Assembly: GCF_003946165.1 (NCBI RefSeq)
Contig: NZ_RHOI01000017.1
Span: forward strand, 1 to 52,700
Direction: 5' to 3'
Origin: Lacticaseibacillus baoqingensis
Lineage (GTDB): Bacteria; Bacillota; Bacilli; Lactobacillales; Lactobacillaceae
DNA: 52,700 nucleotides
Part shown: positions 40,409-49,369 of the stretch, piece by piece
Layout of the letters: each line of letters begins with the position of its first letter
How positions within the stretch are numbered: position 1 is the first letter of the stretch
The notes under the pieces: model-generated
The model's database searches: none
The model's input: the letters and a program-made list of their open reading frames with translations, nothing else
Told to the model about the DNA's origin: nothing
Translations under genes and position numbers: made by a program

Positions 40409-41500
40409 ATGCTGAGAATTGTTGTTAATGATGGAGTGGCGGTACCAGGCGCGGGTGGCGTATATTCAGTGCTTAAGGATTTTGAAAAAATGATTGGAGC
40501 ATACAGCTCTGATCCAATTGAATGGATTTTTATCCTTTCTGGACCATTCGTTCAAGAACGTGATCATGTCAAAGTAATTCAGCTTCCCAAGTTGAAGAGC
40601 TCCAAATTGTATCGGCTTGGATTTGATTTTCTCTGGGGTCGTCGATTCATTAATCAATTGGATCCAGATATCTACATTTCATTTCAAAATACAGCCACCT
40701 TGGGTGTCCATGCCAAACAGTTTGTATATTTACATCAACCACTGAATTATGTTATGGATATACATAAGTTCTCGTTTCTTAATCAAAGAGAACGAAAACT
40801 TGCAATATATCAGCGAATATTCGGACCTATCATTAATCTCCTGATTAGATTTGCAAACGCGAACGTAATTGTTCAAACCGAATGGTTGAAGAAAATTTTA
40901 GTTAAACGAAATATTCAGTCTTCACAGAAAATCACCGTGATTTCGCCGACTGTTTTCGTAACAAACAAGAAAATTCGTCAAAGACCAGATAACTTTTTTT
41001 ATCCAGCAACTCCCATGATTTATAAGAATCATCGGACGCTCATTGACGTTTGCAGGATTCTATCAGAAAAGGGGATAAATTCGTTTAGAATTTTTTTAAC
41101 TATTACAGAACAAGATTTAAGAGAACTTTCCGGTGCGGAAAATATTCCATTTCAGATTAAATGTCTTGGAAGTATTGAAAGATCTAAAGTTTATAAGTTA
41201 ATGGAAGAATCAGTACTTCTCTTTCCCTCAAGTATTGAGACGTTTGGATTGCCCTTACTGGAAGCAAAAAACATGGGAACCGAAATATTCTCGGCGAATA
41301 TCGGCCCAGCTCGCGAAATTCTTGAAAATTATGATAATGTTGAATTTTTTGAAGTTGGAAATTCAGCACAACTTGCAGAGTTAATGAAATCATGGCTGAA
41401 TAAGGATATTCCAATCAAATTCCAACAAACGGATGAAAATATTCATGAACAGCCGCAAAATGTTGCAGATTTTCTTGTGAAAGAGGGAAATAATCGATGA
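40409..41500 (+). CDS. Glycosyltransferase family 4-like
   Basis: 363 residues with a GT-B two-domain arrangement. The N-terminal NDGVAVPGAGGVYSVL gives the acceptor domain. In the C-domain the donor site is marked by the SSIETFGLPLLEAKNMG block (E-x7-E motif). Retaining transfer of a hexose to the repeat unit is likely; the sugar cannot be read. ATG 40409 is chosen because GAAAGGA lies 6 bases upstream; ATG 40403 abuts it. Overlaps the next gene by 4 bases. Confidence 0.87.
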   Translation: MLRIVVNDGVAVPGAGGVYSVLKDFEKMIGAYSSDPIEWIFILSGPFVQERDHVKVIQLPKLKSSKLYRLGFDFLWGRRFINQLDPDIYISFQNTATLGVHAKQFVYLHQPLNYVMDIHKFSFLNQRERKLAIYQRIFGPIINLLIRFANANVIVQTEWLKKILVKRNIQSSQKITVISPTVFVTNKKIRQRPDNFFYPATPMIYKNHRTLIDVCRILSEKGINSFRIFLTITEQDLRELSGAENIPFQIKCLGSIERSKVYKLMEESVLLFPSSIETFGLPLLEAKNMGTEIFSANIGPAREILENYDNVEFFEVGNSAQLAELMKSWLNKDIPIKFQQTDENIHEQPQNVADFLVKEGNNR

Positions 41501-42426
41501 CGGTCGCTATTCTAATGGCTACGTATAACGGAGCGGAATATCTACGTGATCAGATTGAGTCAATTATCCGCCAATCATTTACCGATTGGCGCTTATTCAT
41601 TCGGGATGATGGATCTACTGATGGCTCAAAAGCTTTGATTGAAGAGATTAAAAAAACAGAAGACCGAATTATTATTGTGGAAGATAATACTAATCGTGGA
41701 AAAGGACAATTAGCAAACTTTTCCACACTTCTAGATTCTGTTGATGATGGATTTCAAGCTTATATGTTTGCTGATCAAGACGATATTTGGTACAAGGATA
41801 AAATAAAGGTCTCTTTGGATGAACTCTCGCGGAATTTGGTGAATAATGTGGGTCCAGTGTTGGTTTATACAAACTATGATGTTAATGATTCTCGCAGCCA
41901 ATACTTGCTACATCCTGCGTATTCTGTTGATCCAAATGTAAATTTAAGTCGGAGAATTCTTGTGCAGAATTGGATGATGGGATGTACTATGATGTTTAAT
42001 AAGTCGCTTTATCATCTTGTTACCAACATTCCAAAGGTCACAGAGAATCACGATAATTGGGTTGCAAAGGTTGCTTCTGTTACTGGTGAAGTTAGGTATG
42101 TTTCTAAACAGACTATGTGGCATCGAATACATTCCTCGAACGTTACCACAAATACTTCTAGCAAGAGTTTTTCAGGTCATCTCTTAAATCTTGGTCTTAC
42201 GTGGCGAGATGCTAAAAAGCACTTCATGAATCAGAAGAGGACTCTTTTGGCATTACAGCAGTTAACATCTAGTTCGGGATTAGCTTCATCTCCGAACCTG
42301 GAAGAACTGATAAAAATATATAATTCGACAACTCCTTTGCGGTTATCAGAATTCTGTTTAAAGAAATATTCTGCATTCAATTGGAAGCAAAACATTCTTC
42401 AATATATTATTTTGATGAGAGGATAG
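41497..42426 (+). CDS. Glycosyltransferase family 2
   Basis: 309 residues. The GT-A fold shows ILMATYNGAEYLRDQIESI, RDDGSTDGS, and FADQDDIW with the DXD metal site. The later NHDNWVAKVA and WHRIHSSNVT blocks are usual in inverting EPS transferases. Starts on the ATGA overlap with the GT4 gene. Three bases separate its stop from the polymerase gene. Confidence 0.9.
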   Translation: MTVAILMATYNGAEYLRDQIESIIRQSFTDWRLFIRDDGSTDGSKALIEEIKKTEDRIIIVEDNTNRGKGQLANFSTLLDSVDDGFQAYMFADQDDIWYKDKIKVSLDELSRNLVNNVGPVLVYTNYDVNDSRSQYLLHPAYSVDPNVNLSRRILVQNWMMGCTMMFNKSLYHLVTNIPKVTENHDNWVAKVASVTGEVRYVSKQTMWHRIHSSNVTTNTSSKSFSGHLLNLGLTWRDAKKHFMNQKRTLLALQQLTSSSGLASSPNLEELIKIYNSTTPLRLSEFCLKKYSAFNWKQNILQYIILMRG

Positions 42427-42429
42427 CTA

Positions 42430-43674
42430 TTGAATAAAATAATAAAAAACCCTTATTATATATTTGGCGTTGAGTGGGCTTTTATCATTGCTACGTATCA
42501 GTTAGGGTGGTCGAATGTATATCCTAAGCTGCGATTCAACGTTCTAATGTTCTTTTTGCTTGCAGTCCTTTTGACTGTTTTAGTTGGAATTCTGTATTCT
42601 AAATTAGATTGGGCTGCAAAATTCTCCGATACGGGAAAAAAAGAAATTAATTCAAGTTTATATTTCAAGAGTAGTGTTTTCTTTTGTGTGGTGTTTCTGA
42701 TAGAGGCACTATATTCACATGGTATCCCCCTTTTTGGTGCGATAAGCTATACGGAGTTTGGTATTCCGAAGATTCACACCTTTATTATGGTCGCCAATAC
42801 GTATTTGGCAATTCAAATTGGAAATCAGATGGTCAAGCGAAAGAATGTGAGACGAGCTGATCTATTAAACTTAATTCTTTCGATAACGCCATTTATTCTC
42901 CAGATTTCCCGTGGAACAATTGCAATCGTACTTATGGCCATCTTCGTGATTTTTATAACCCAATTTAATCGTGAACGGAAGATGAGGGGCCGGACGAAGA
43001 TGCTGCTTGTGCTCTTGGTGGCGATTGGCTTATATTTGTTTGGTATCCTGGGAAATTATCGACTGAACACCGGAATGCGACTAACAGAGCCCCTCGTAAA
43101 ATCCACTTTAATAATGGAATATACTGATGCTTCCCCGAAGTTTAAAAACGCAAAAATCCCGAAGCCATATTACTGGACATACTTGTATGCTACCTCGCCC
43201 CTTGCCAATCTACAAAATCAGATTTTGGTCCTGCAAGGGAACCAATCGGCTTTGACCGATTCAGTTGTTGTTTCTCGTCCAGTAGATTTTATTTTTCGAT
43301 GTTTTATTCCAGATGTTTTCTCGAAAAAATTGCTAGGTATCAGATTATTTCCTGTAATACAAGTTTCACCGGTGCTTACAGCATCATCAGGGTTCTTTAT
43401 GCCGTATATGTTTTATGGCTTTGGGGGAATGATGCTATATCTCATCTATCTTCTTTTACTACCACTGTGGTATATGGTGCTTGTTAAGAGGACTTCACCA
43501 GCACGAATGGGTTTGGCTAATGCATTGTTGGTCGTGTTGTTCTTGTTATCACCATTCGATAATATGTTAGCTTTTTCTGGGGTTTCTTTACTTTTACCAA
43601 TACCAATCCTTTTAGGATTGGTGGATAGCTGGAGGGGAGCTCATCATTATCGTTCATACAAGGAGTTTTCTTAA
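42430..43674 (+). CDS. wzy: Polysaccharide polymerase (Wzy-like)
   Basis: 414 residues, about ten membrane helices with a longer outer loop (about 210-290). Such proteins vary strongly in sequence; the call rests on topology, on RGTIAIVLMAIFVIF-type segments, and on location between glycosyltransferases, with a flippase further on. It would join repeat units on the outer membrane face. TTG start 42430, preceded by GAGAGGA. No other Wzy candidate is in the cluster. Confidence 0.78.
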   Translation: MNKIIKNPYYIFGVEWAFIIATYQLGWSNVYPKLRFNVLMFFLLAVLLTVLVGILYSKLDWAAKFSDTGKKEINSSLYFKSSVFFCVVFLIEALYSHGIPLFGAISYTEFGIPKIHTFIMVANTYLAIQIGNQMVKRKNVRRADLLNLILSITPFILQISRGTIAIVLMAIFVIFITQFNRERKMRGRTKMLLVLLVAIGLYLFGILGNYRLNTGMRLTEPLVKSTLIMEYTDASPKFKNAKIPKPYYWTYLYATSPLANLQNQILVLQGNQSALTDSVVVSRPVDFIFRCFIPDVFSKKLLGIRLFPVIQVSPVLTASSGFFMPYMFYGFGGMMLYLIYLLLLPLWYMVLVKRTSPARMGLANALLVVLFLLSPFDNMLAFSGVSLLLPIPILLGLVDSWRGAHHYRSYKEFS

Positions 43675-44601
43675 ATGTGTAATGCAGTTGAACATTCAAG
43701 ACCGGATGTGTCTATCATCATACCAGCGCATAATTCAGAAAAGTATCTGATTGATTGTATTGACTCAATTAGACTGCATTTGCCGAATAATCTAACAGTA
43801 GAGGTACTGGTGATTCTTAATGGAAGCACGGATACTTCTGCCGAATTGATTAATGCATACTCAATCAAGTATTCTTGGATTAAGTACTGGAATTTGGAAA
43901 GATCAGGCAGGAGTTACGCGCGAAATTTTGGAATTAGCAAGGCTTGCGGAAGATATTTAATGTTCCTCGATGCGGATGATTTTTTTGTGTTCGGAGTTGG
44001 AATTAAAATGGCCGTGAAGATTCTTGACTCGAATGAAGAATTATTTGCAGTATGGAGCGATACCATAGTTAGAAATGGTAGGCAGGACAGTCGTATCGAG
44101 GCTACTGGTTTTAAATATTCTGATTTAGAGAATAGGAATTGCTTTTCAATTTCATCTGTCTTAATTAGAAATGAGAATTTAGGCAGATTTCCAGAGGATA
44201 TGTACTTATATGAAGATTGGGTTTTTTGGGCTCGAAGTCTGAAGGGAAGAAGTGTAGTCCCATTAAACCAGGTTTCTAGCATTGTGATCCACAATGAAGA
44301 GAATACAACAGCAAGAGCAGTATCCGGCATTTTGACTGGACAGATTCGAGCTCGGGCCAGAATACGCGATTTGTTTCCCAGACGACATTTCACGGTAATT
44401 CTTCGAGATTTAAAAAAAGAGGTATTGTATATTAGCGGTATGTCACGAGAGAATAATGACGATTCGGTTCTTGCCAAGTATCGTTTTTCCATGAGGACTC
44501 TGAGACAGCTCTCACGGATACCGTTTGTTAAATATGTATTTACTAGTCTATACAATAAAAGTCGCGAAGAACACTTAAGCTCGTATCGGGATATTCAATG
44601 A
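43675..44601 (+). CDS. Glycosyltransferase family 2
   Basis: 308 residues. VSIIIPAHNSEKYLIDCIDS opens the GT-A fold; NGSTDTS, GRSYARNFGISKACG and FLDADDFF (DXD) follow, and YLYEDWVFWARSL later. The C-terminal part is basic. ATG 43675 lies right after the wzy stop and 9 bases after AAGGAG. Likely adds a sugar of the repeat unit. Confidence 0.9.
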   Translation: MCNAVEHSRPDVSIIIPAHNSEKYLIDCIDSIRLHLPNNLTVEVLVILNGSTDTSAELINAYSIKYSWIKYWNLERSGRSYARNFGISKACGRYLMFLDADDFFVFGVGIKMAVKILDSNEELFAVWSDTIVRNGRQDSRIEATGFKYSDLENRNCFSISSVLIRNENLGRFPEDMYLYEDWVFWARSLKGRSVVPLNQVSSIVIHNEENTTARAVSGILTGQIRARARIRDLFPRRHFTVILRDLKKEVLYISGMSRENNDDSVLAKYRFSMRTLRQLSRIPFVKYVFTSLYNKSREEHLSSYRDIQ

Positions 44602-44653
44602 GCAGATCGTAGACATCATCATTCGTTTAGACCCGTCGGAGGTAGTACAAATA

Positions 44654-45751
44654 TTGAAAGTTTTACTTCGAGGATACTTTGCTTCGAATCTAGGGGATGA
44701 CCTATTTATTCGAATAATTTCCCATAGATATCCTACAACTCAATTTTATCTAGAATGCTCTGCAATGCATAGCTTAAACTTTCAAGACTTATCAAACGTA
44801 ACTGTAATTACTCATAATCGGTTAACGTTAAGAATCAGAAATATGCTGCTCAAGATGATAAATTATTCAAGTTTAAGTATGCGAAAATTTGATGCAATTG
44901 TTGAAATTGGTGGTTCTATATTTCAACAACAAGTTATGGGAAGGTTCTTGCTACCGTATCGGCGAGCAAACGTGACTGCTTTTCCTTATTTTGTGATTGG
45001 GAGTAACTTTGGACCTTATTTTGAAAAAAAATTCGTACTTGAACATCGTGCTTTTTTTGCGCATACCGTTGGCACTGTGTTCCGAGACAAATTCTCATAT
45101 GATTTGTTTCGTGACCTTCCGAACGTGTCATACGCACCGGATGTTGTTTTTAACTTATCTGTTCCGTCTAACGCTCTTGGTCAAGCAAATCATGGAAAGG
45201 TACTTGTAATCGCACCAATAGACTTATCGCTTTCTGTACGAGCAAATTTTGAATCATTGGTTGCACATAAACAAGAATATGAAAAAAACACTGCAAAGAT
45301 AATTTCTAAATTTCTGGAATTTGGTGAATACGTACAGTTACTGCCCTTTAGTATGGCAGAGGGAGATGGCGAAGCAGCGAAAAGAATCAAGGCGTATGTA
45401 CCCGAGCAAGCTCAGAGTCGAGTCTCAATTCTTACAAACCTTACGGCAGACCAGAAGGTCTCAACAATAGCAGATTGTGATTATTTTGTTGGATCGCGGT
45501 TTCATGCCATGATCCTTGCTTGGTTGCTTCAGAGGCCATCATTAATAATATCGTATAGCAAGAAAACCAATCACGTTAAGTCGGATTTGTTTGAGGAGCA
45601 GTATTTTATGAGCGTTTCTGAGTTTTCTGATGCCAATCTGGAGTTCGACTTTTCTCAAATGAATACTATATCGCCAGTTAAATTAAAGAAAATTCAAGAT
45701 TTGGCACGTCTTCAGTTCAAGTATCTTGATGAGTTCTTAACTAGTGTTTAG
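44654..45751 (+). CDS. Polysaccharide pyruvyl transferase family protein
   Basis: 365 residues. The start (LLRGYFASNLGDDLFIRII), EIGGSIFQQQ in the middle, and SRFHAMILAWLLQRPSLIISY near residue 290 are hallmarks of the PS_pyruv_trans family (CsaB/WcaK-like), with the catalytic His in RFHA. It would add pyruvate ketals, giving the polymer negative charge; some members act otherwise. TTG start 44654, 11 bases after GGAGG. Confidence 0.88.
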   Translation: MKVLLRGYFASNLGDDLFIRIISHRYPTTQFYLECSAMHSLNFQDLSNVTVITHNRLTLRIRNMLLKMINYSSLSMRKFDAIVEIGGSIFQQQVMGRFLLPYRRANVTAFPYFVIGSNFGPYFEKKFVLEHRAFFAHTVGTVFRDKFSYDLFRDLPNVSYAPDVVFNLSVPSNALGQANHGKVLVIAPIDLSLSVRANFESLVAHKQEYEKNTAKIISKFLEFGEYVQLLPFSMAEGDGEAAKRIKAYVPEQAQSRVSILTNLTADQKVSTIADCDYFVGSRFHAMILAWLLQRPSLIISYSKKTNHVKSDLFEEQYFMSVSEFSDANLEFDFSQMNTISPVKLKKIQDLARLQFKYLDEFLTSV

Positions 45752-45768
45752 GGAAGAGGAGCAACCAG

Positions 45769-46701
45769 ATGAATTCTGTATCCATTAGCTTTATTATCAC
45801 AACATATAATCGGGAGGGGTACGTTCTTCAAGCTATTCGATCTGTGCTTAATCAACAATTTGAGGGTAATGTAGATATTCTTGTTATTGATGATGATCCT
45901 ACAAGCCAATTAGGAGTTGTGCTGGATGAAAATTTTGGTGAATCTGTACGATATCATCGGGTAAATAAAAATAACGGTCCAGGTTTGAACCGACACTGGG
46001 GATTTATGAATTCAATTGGACAATATGTTGTTTTCATGGATGATGATGATTATTATACGGACAGAGATTTTGTAAACAAAGCAATTCGACATTTTCGTGA
46101 AGAAGATGGTTTGGCATTTGTTGGTTTTAACGCGAACGACTTTTACGAAGTCTCCGGAGAAGTAAGATCTGGTATGCAGCTTGAAAAAAATGGTAAGATT
46201 TCTCGAAATCTATATCTTATGAAATTTACTCACGGAATTAGCAAACCAAAATCGACATTTTCTTCAGTGTTTTCAAGAGAATTGCTAACTATGGCGGGCA
46301 TCAGAACGATCGAAATGTTAAATGATTCGGTCATTTATCTGCGTGCGCTTCTTGTTGGAGATGCCTATTTGGACAGTACGGTGATTGGTAATTATCGAAT
46401 TCATAATAGTAATATAACGAAAACAATATCTGAAAAATTTATAATCGACAATTTAAACGAGAAAAAGACAATATCAAGGCTATTGCCATTTAGTTATGTT
46501 CGAAGATCGTTTTGGTTATACGTTCAATCCATCAATACTATTGGATATTATTTATCCGAAAACAGTCATAGGGAACAAACCACTTTGCTTCAGCAGTGGG
46601 TTGGTGAACAAGTGTTCTTCGTGAAGGTTCTGATTCGATTATCGTTGGCAAAGTCCGGGTTGTTATTCACTCTGAATGGCGAAGGAGGTAAACATCATTA
46701 A
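45769..46701 (+). CDS. Glycosyltransferase family 2
   Basis: 310 residues with ISFIITTYNREGYVLQAIRS, VIDDDPTS, NGPGLNRHWG and FMDDDDYY (DXD site). ATG follows AGAGGAG. Its 3' end contains the AAGGAGG used by the flippase gene, overlapping that frame by 26 bases. Confidence 0.9.
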   Translation: MNSVSISFIITTYNREGYVLQAIRSVLNQQFEGNVDILVIDDDPTSQLGVVLDENFGESVRYHRVNKNNGPGLNRHWGFMNSIGQYVVFMDDDDYYTDRDFVNKAIRHFREEDGLAFVGFNANDFYEVSGEVRSGMQLEKNGKISRNLYLMKFTHGISKPKSTFSSVFSRELLTMAGIRTIEMLNDSVIYLRALLVGDAYLDSTVIGNYRIHNSNITKTISEKFIIDNLNEKKTISRLLPFSYVRRSFWLYVQSINTIGYYLSENSHREQTTLLQQWVGEQVFFVKVLIRLSLAKSGLLFTLNGEGGKHH

Positions 46702-48214
46702 GTCTCGAACTCATTATTCGATGGTGAACTCTTCAGTGTCCGCTATAATCTATTTATTGCGTACACTCCTTGGTTTCGTTTCGAGATCATTTTTCATCCA
46801 TTACTTGGGTGTAAACTTTTTGGGACTGAATGGACTGTTTACTAATGTACTTAGTTTTCTATCATTAGCCGAGTTGGGAATCGGCTTTACGATTGTTTAT
46901 GAGCTTTATTCACCACTAGCAACAGGAGATACTGAAACCACGAAGTCATTGATGCTAGTTTATCGAAAAGCGTATACTATTATCGGTATAGTGGTTGGTG
47001 TTGCAGGAATTTGTTTAGTGCCATTTCTATCACTAATTATTCACGGAACATCTGGGATTAGTAATGTTTATCAGTATTATTTATTATTTTTAAGCAATTC
47101 TGTCGTTAGTTACTTTTTTACTTACAAACGCTCATTATTAAATGCAGATCAAAAAAACTATATAACTGTCGTAAATGATTTTGTGTTTTACTCTGCCTCT
47201 GTTGTTTTGCAGATCCTGTTTTTGGTACTCTACCAAGATTATTCGATTTTCTTAATTATTCAGGTCTTGACCACCTTAGCTTCAAATATATATATTTCTA
47301 GCGTTGTAAATAAACAGTATCCGTATATCCGTGAGAAAAATGTTAAACCATTATCAAAAGCCGTAAGCACCGAGCTTAAAAAAAATATACTTGGAAATAT
47401 GTCAACACAAATTGGATCAATTATTGTGTTGGGTTCGGATAATATTTTGCTTTCTGCGTTTGTCGGATTATCAGCAGTTGGAATTTATTCGAATTATACT
47501 TTGATTACGAATGCCGTAAAAAGTATCGTACAGCAGGCGACAAGCTCCATTATTTCAAGTGTTGGCAATCTTGTTGCGAAAAAAGATAATTTGAAAATTT
47601 TTTCGGTATTTCAAGAATATTGGTTTATTAATTCCAGTGCAAGTTTTCTTACAAGTACGATTACCTTTGCTTTAATTAACGGGTTTATTTCTGTTTGGAT
47701 TGGGCCAAAATATCTTCTCCCGAGGAAAACGGTTTGTTTGATTGCCACATACTTGATTGTACTTATGTATCAAGGCTCCACTAGGACTTTTATTTCTGCT
47801 TACGGGTTATTTTGGCAACAAAGATGGAAACCTATATTTGAAGCTGGTACAAATCTTGGCTTTTCGTTATTTTTTCTTCAAGTTTTCCACCTGGGGTTAG
47901 ACGGAGTTTTATTGGGAACGATTTGTTCCTCTATTTTTGTTAATGCATGGTATGAGCCCTATATCGCTTTTAAATTTGGATTTCACCAATCTTTGTATAT
48001 GTACTTTCTCAGGACGTTGTTATTTTATATGAAATATAGCGTTGCAATTGCTGTACTTTGGATTGTTCAGCTACATCTGTTCGTTGATTCATTAATGAGT
48101 TTTGTTAGATTTACTTTTGTCTCTGTAATTCTTGTTGGAGTTTTATATCTACTGCTTTTTTCATGGGAAAAGGAGTTTCGGAGCGCATTTAATCGATTCA
48201 AACGAATGATTTGA
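46676..48214 (+). CDS. wzx: Repeat-unit flippase (Wzx, MOP superfamily)
   Basis: About 512 residues with some 12-14 membrane helices. NSSVSAIIYLLRTLLGFVSR, the FLGLNGLFTNVLSFLSLAELG region and the LLSAFVGLSAVGIYSNY block are typical of Gram-positive EPS flippases. It moves the undecaprenyl-linked unit outward. The start is odd: ATG 46676 has no ribosome site. AAGGAGG (46681-46687) points instead to in-frame ATC/ATT codons at 46694/46697, or less well to ATG 46721. Confidence 0.9.
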   Translation: MAKEVNIIKSRTHYSMVNSSVSAIIYLLRTLLGFVSRSFFIHYLGVNFLGLNGLFTNVLSFLSLAELGIGFTIVYELYSPLATGDTETTKSLMLVYRKAYTIIGIVVGVAGICLVPFLSLIIHGTSGISNVYQYYLLFLSNSVVSYFFTYKRSLLNADQKNYITVVNDFVFYSASVVLQILFLVLYQDYSIFLIIQVLTTLASNIYISSVVNKQYPYIREKNVKPLSKAVSTELKKNILGNMSTQIGSIIVLGSDNILLSAFVGLSAVGIYSNYTLITNAVKSIVQQATSSIISSVGNLVAKKDNLKIFSVFQEYWFINSSASFLTSTITFALINGFISVWIGPKYLLPRKTVCLIATYLIVLMYQGSTRTFISAYGLFWQQRWKPIFEAGTNLGFSLFFLQVFHLGLDGVLLGTICSSIFVNAWYEPYIAFKFGFHQSLYMYFLRTLLFYMKYSVAIAVLWIVQLHLFVDSLMSFVRFTFVSVILVGVLYLLLFSWEKEFRSAFNRFKRMI

Positions 48215-48262
48215 TAAAAAGATTATCCTGTAAATGAGTCTTTAATATATCTTGGAGGAAAT

Positions 48263-49159
48263 ATGCAGAGTATTAATCAGAAGTTCCACGGTCTACGCAG
48301 TTATACCAGCTTTTATTTTCATAAATTATTCAGTTCGCATCCGCAAGTACTCACACTTGAGCAGACTGTCAATGAAATTGTGAGTGGGAAATCCTGCGCG
48401 CGTTTTGGTGATGGAGAGTTTGGATTGATTTGTGGTAAAACTTCAATTTCATTTCAAAATGCATCTAATGAGTTGCGAAACGAGCTAGAAGCAACCCTTA
48501 GAAGCAATACTGATGAGCTGCTTATTTGTATTCCAAGTGCTTTTACGTTTCGACTTAACAATTATGTTAGAAAGTCGAAGAAATTCTGGATGCAGTCGCT
48601 TGGCCAAAATTGGAAATATTGGATTCGGGAACTCAGATTCGGCTACCGTTATGGTGATGCACAGTTTACACGACCATATATGGATGTGAAAAATAAGAAT
48701 CAAGCGCTGAACCAATTTTCAACAATAAAGCAGATATGGCAGGGACGAGATCTCCTAATTGTTGAAGGCAATGAAACCAATTTCGGACTAGGAAATGATT
48801 TGTTTGTTAAGGCTCGTAGTATTCACCGCATAGAGTGTCCACAGACTAATGCCTTCAATTCTCGAAAACAAATACTTGATACAATTATTAAGCAAGCTTA
48901 TCACGGTGAACTTGTGCTAATCGCCTTGGGTCCAACTGCAACGATATTAACCTTTGAACTTTCTAAAAGGGGTATTCAAGCAGTAGATATTGGGCACCTG
49001 GACGTTGAATATGAGTGGGCTTTGCGAGGTTCTCAAGAAAAGGTTGCTATTCCTGGAAAATACGTCAATGAATCAAAATCCAAAGTCAAAGTTGTAGGGA
49101 GTTTGGATGCAAATTTTGTTGAAATGAAAAAGTTACAAGTAGTTGATAATATTAAATAA
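48263..49159 (+). CDS. GT-D fold glycosyltransferase (DUF1792/SP_1767 type)
   Basis: 298 residues. ARFGDGEFGL and the C-terminal LIALGPTATILTFELSKRG with VDIGHLDVEYEW are the recognisable DUF1792 blocks. The DGE in ARFGDGE supplies the metal-site residues of the GT-D fold, first described on streptococcal serine-rich-protein glycosylation. Here it sits at the end of the polysaccharide genes, preceded by GGAGG. It could add a glucose-like sugar to the polymer or to a surface protein. Confidence 0.9.
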   Translation: MQSINQKFHGLRSYTSFYFHKLFSSHPQVLTLEQTVNEIVSGKSCARFGDGEFGLICGKTSISFQNASNELRNELEATLRSNTDELLICIPSAFTFRLNNYVRKSKKFWMQSLGQNWKYWIRELRFGYRYGDAQFTRPYMDVKNKNQALNQFSTIKQIWQGRDLLIVEGNETNFGLGNDLFVKARSIHRIECPQTNAFNSRKQILDTIIKQAYHGELVLIALGPTATILTFELSKRGIQAVDIGHLDVEYEWALRGSQEKVAIPGKYVNESKSKVKVVGSLDANFVEMKKLQVVDNIK

Positions 49160-49369
49160 GTTCGCTTCATATGCCGAGGTGCTTAACCAAGAAAACTTTA
49201 GGAATTGAATTAATCATCTATGGTGTGTTCTCAGTGTTCAGCTGGGGTTAAGCCATTTTTGTTTCTTTAGATTCTGACGTTGTTGAACCGTAAGCACTTA
49301 ATAACAGACCAAATATGACTCGCCTCAAATTGGCGGTATTCATACCGTATCATAATGAAGGGTGAGGTA

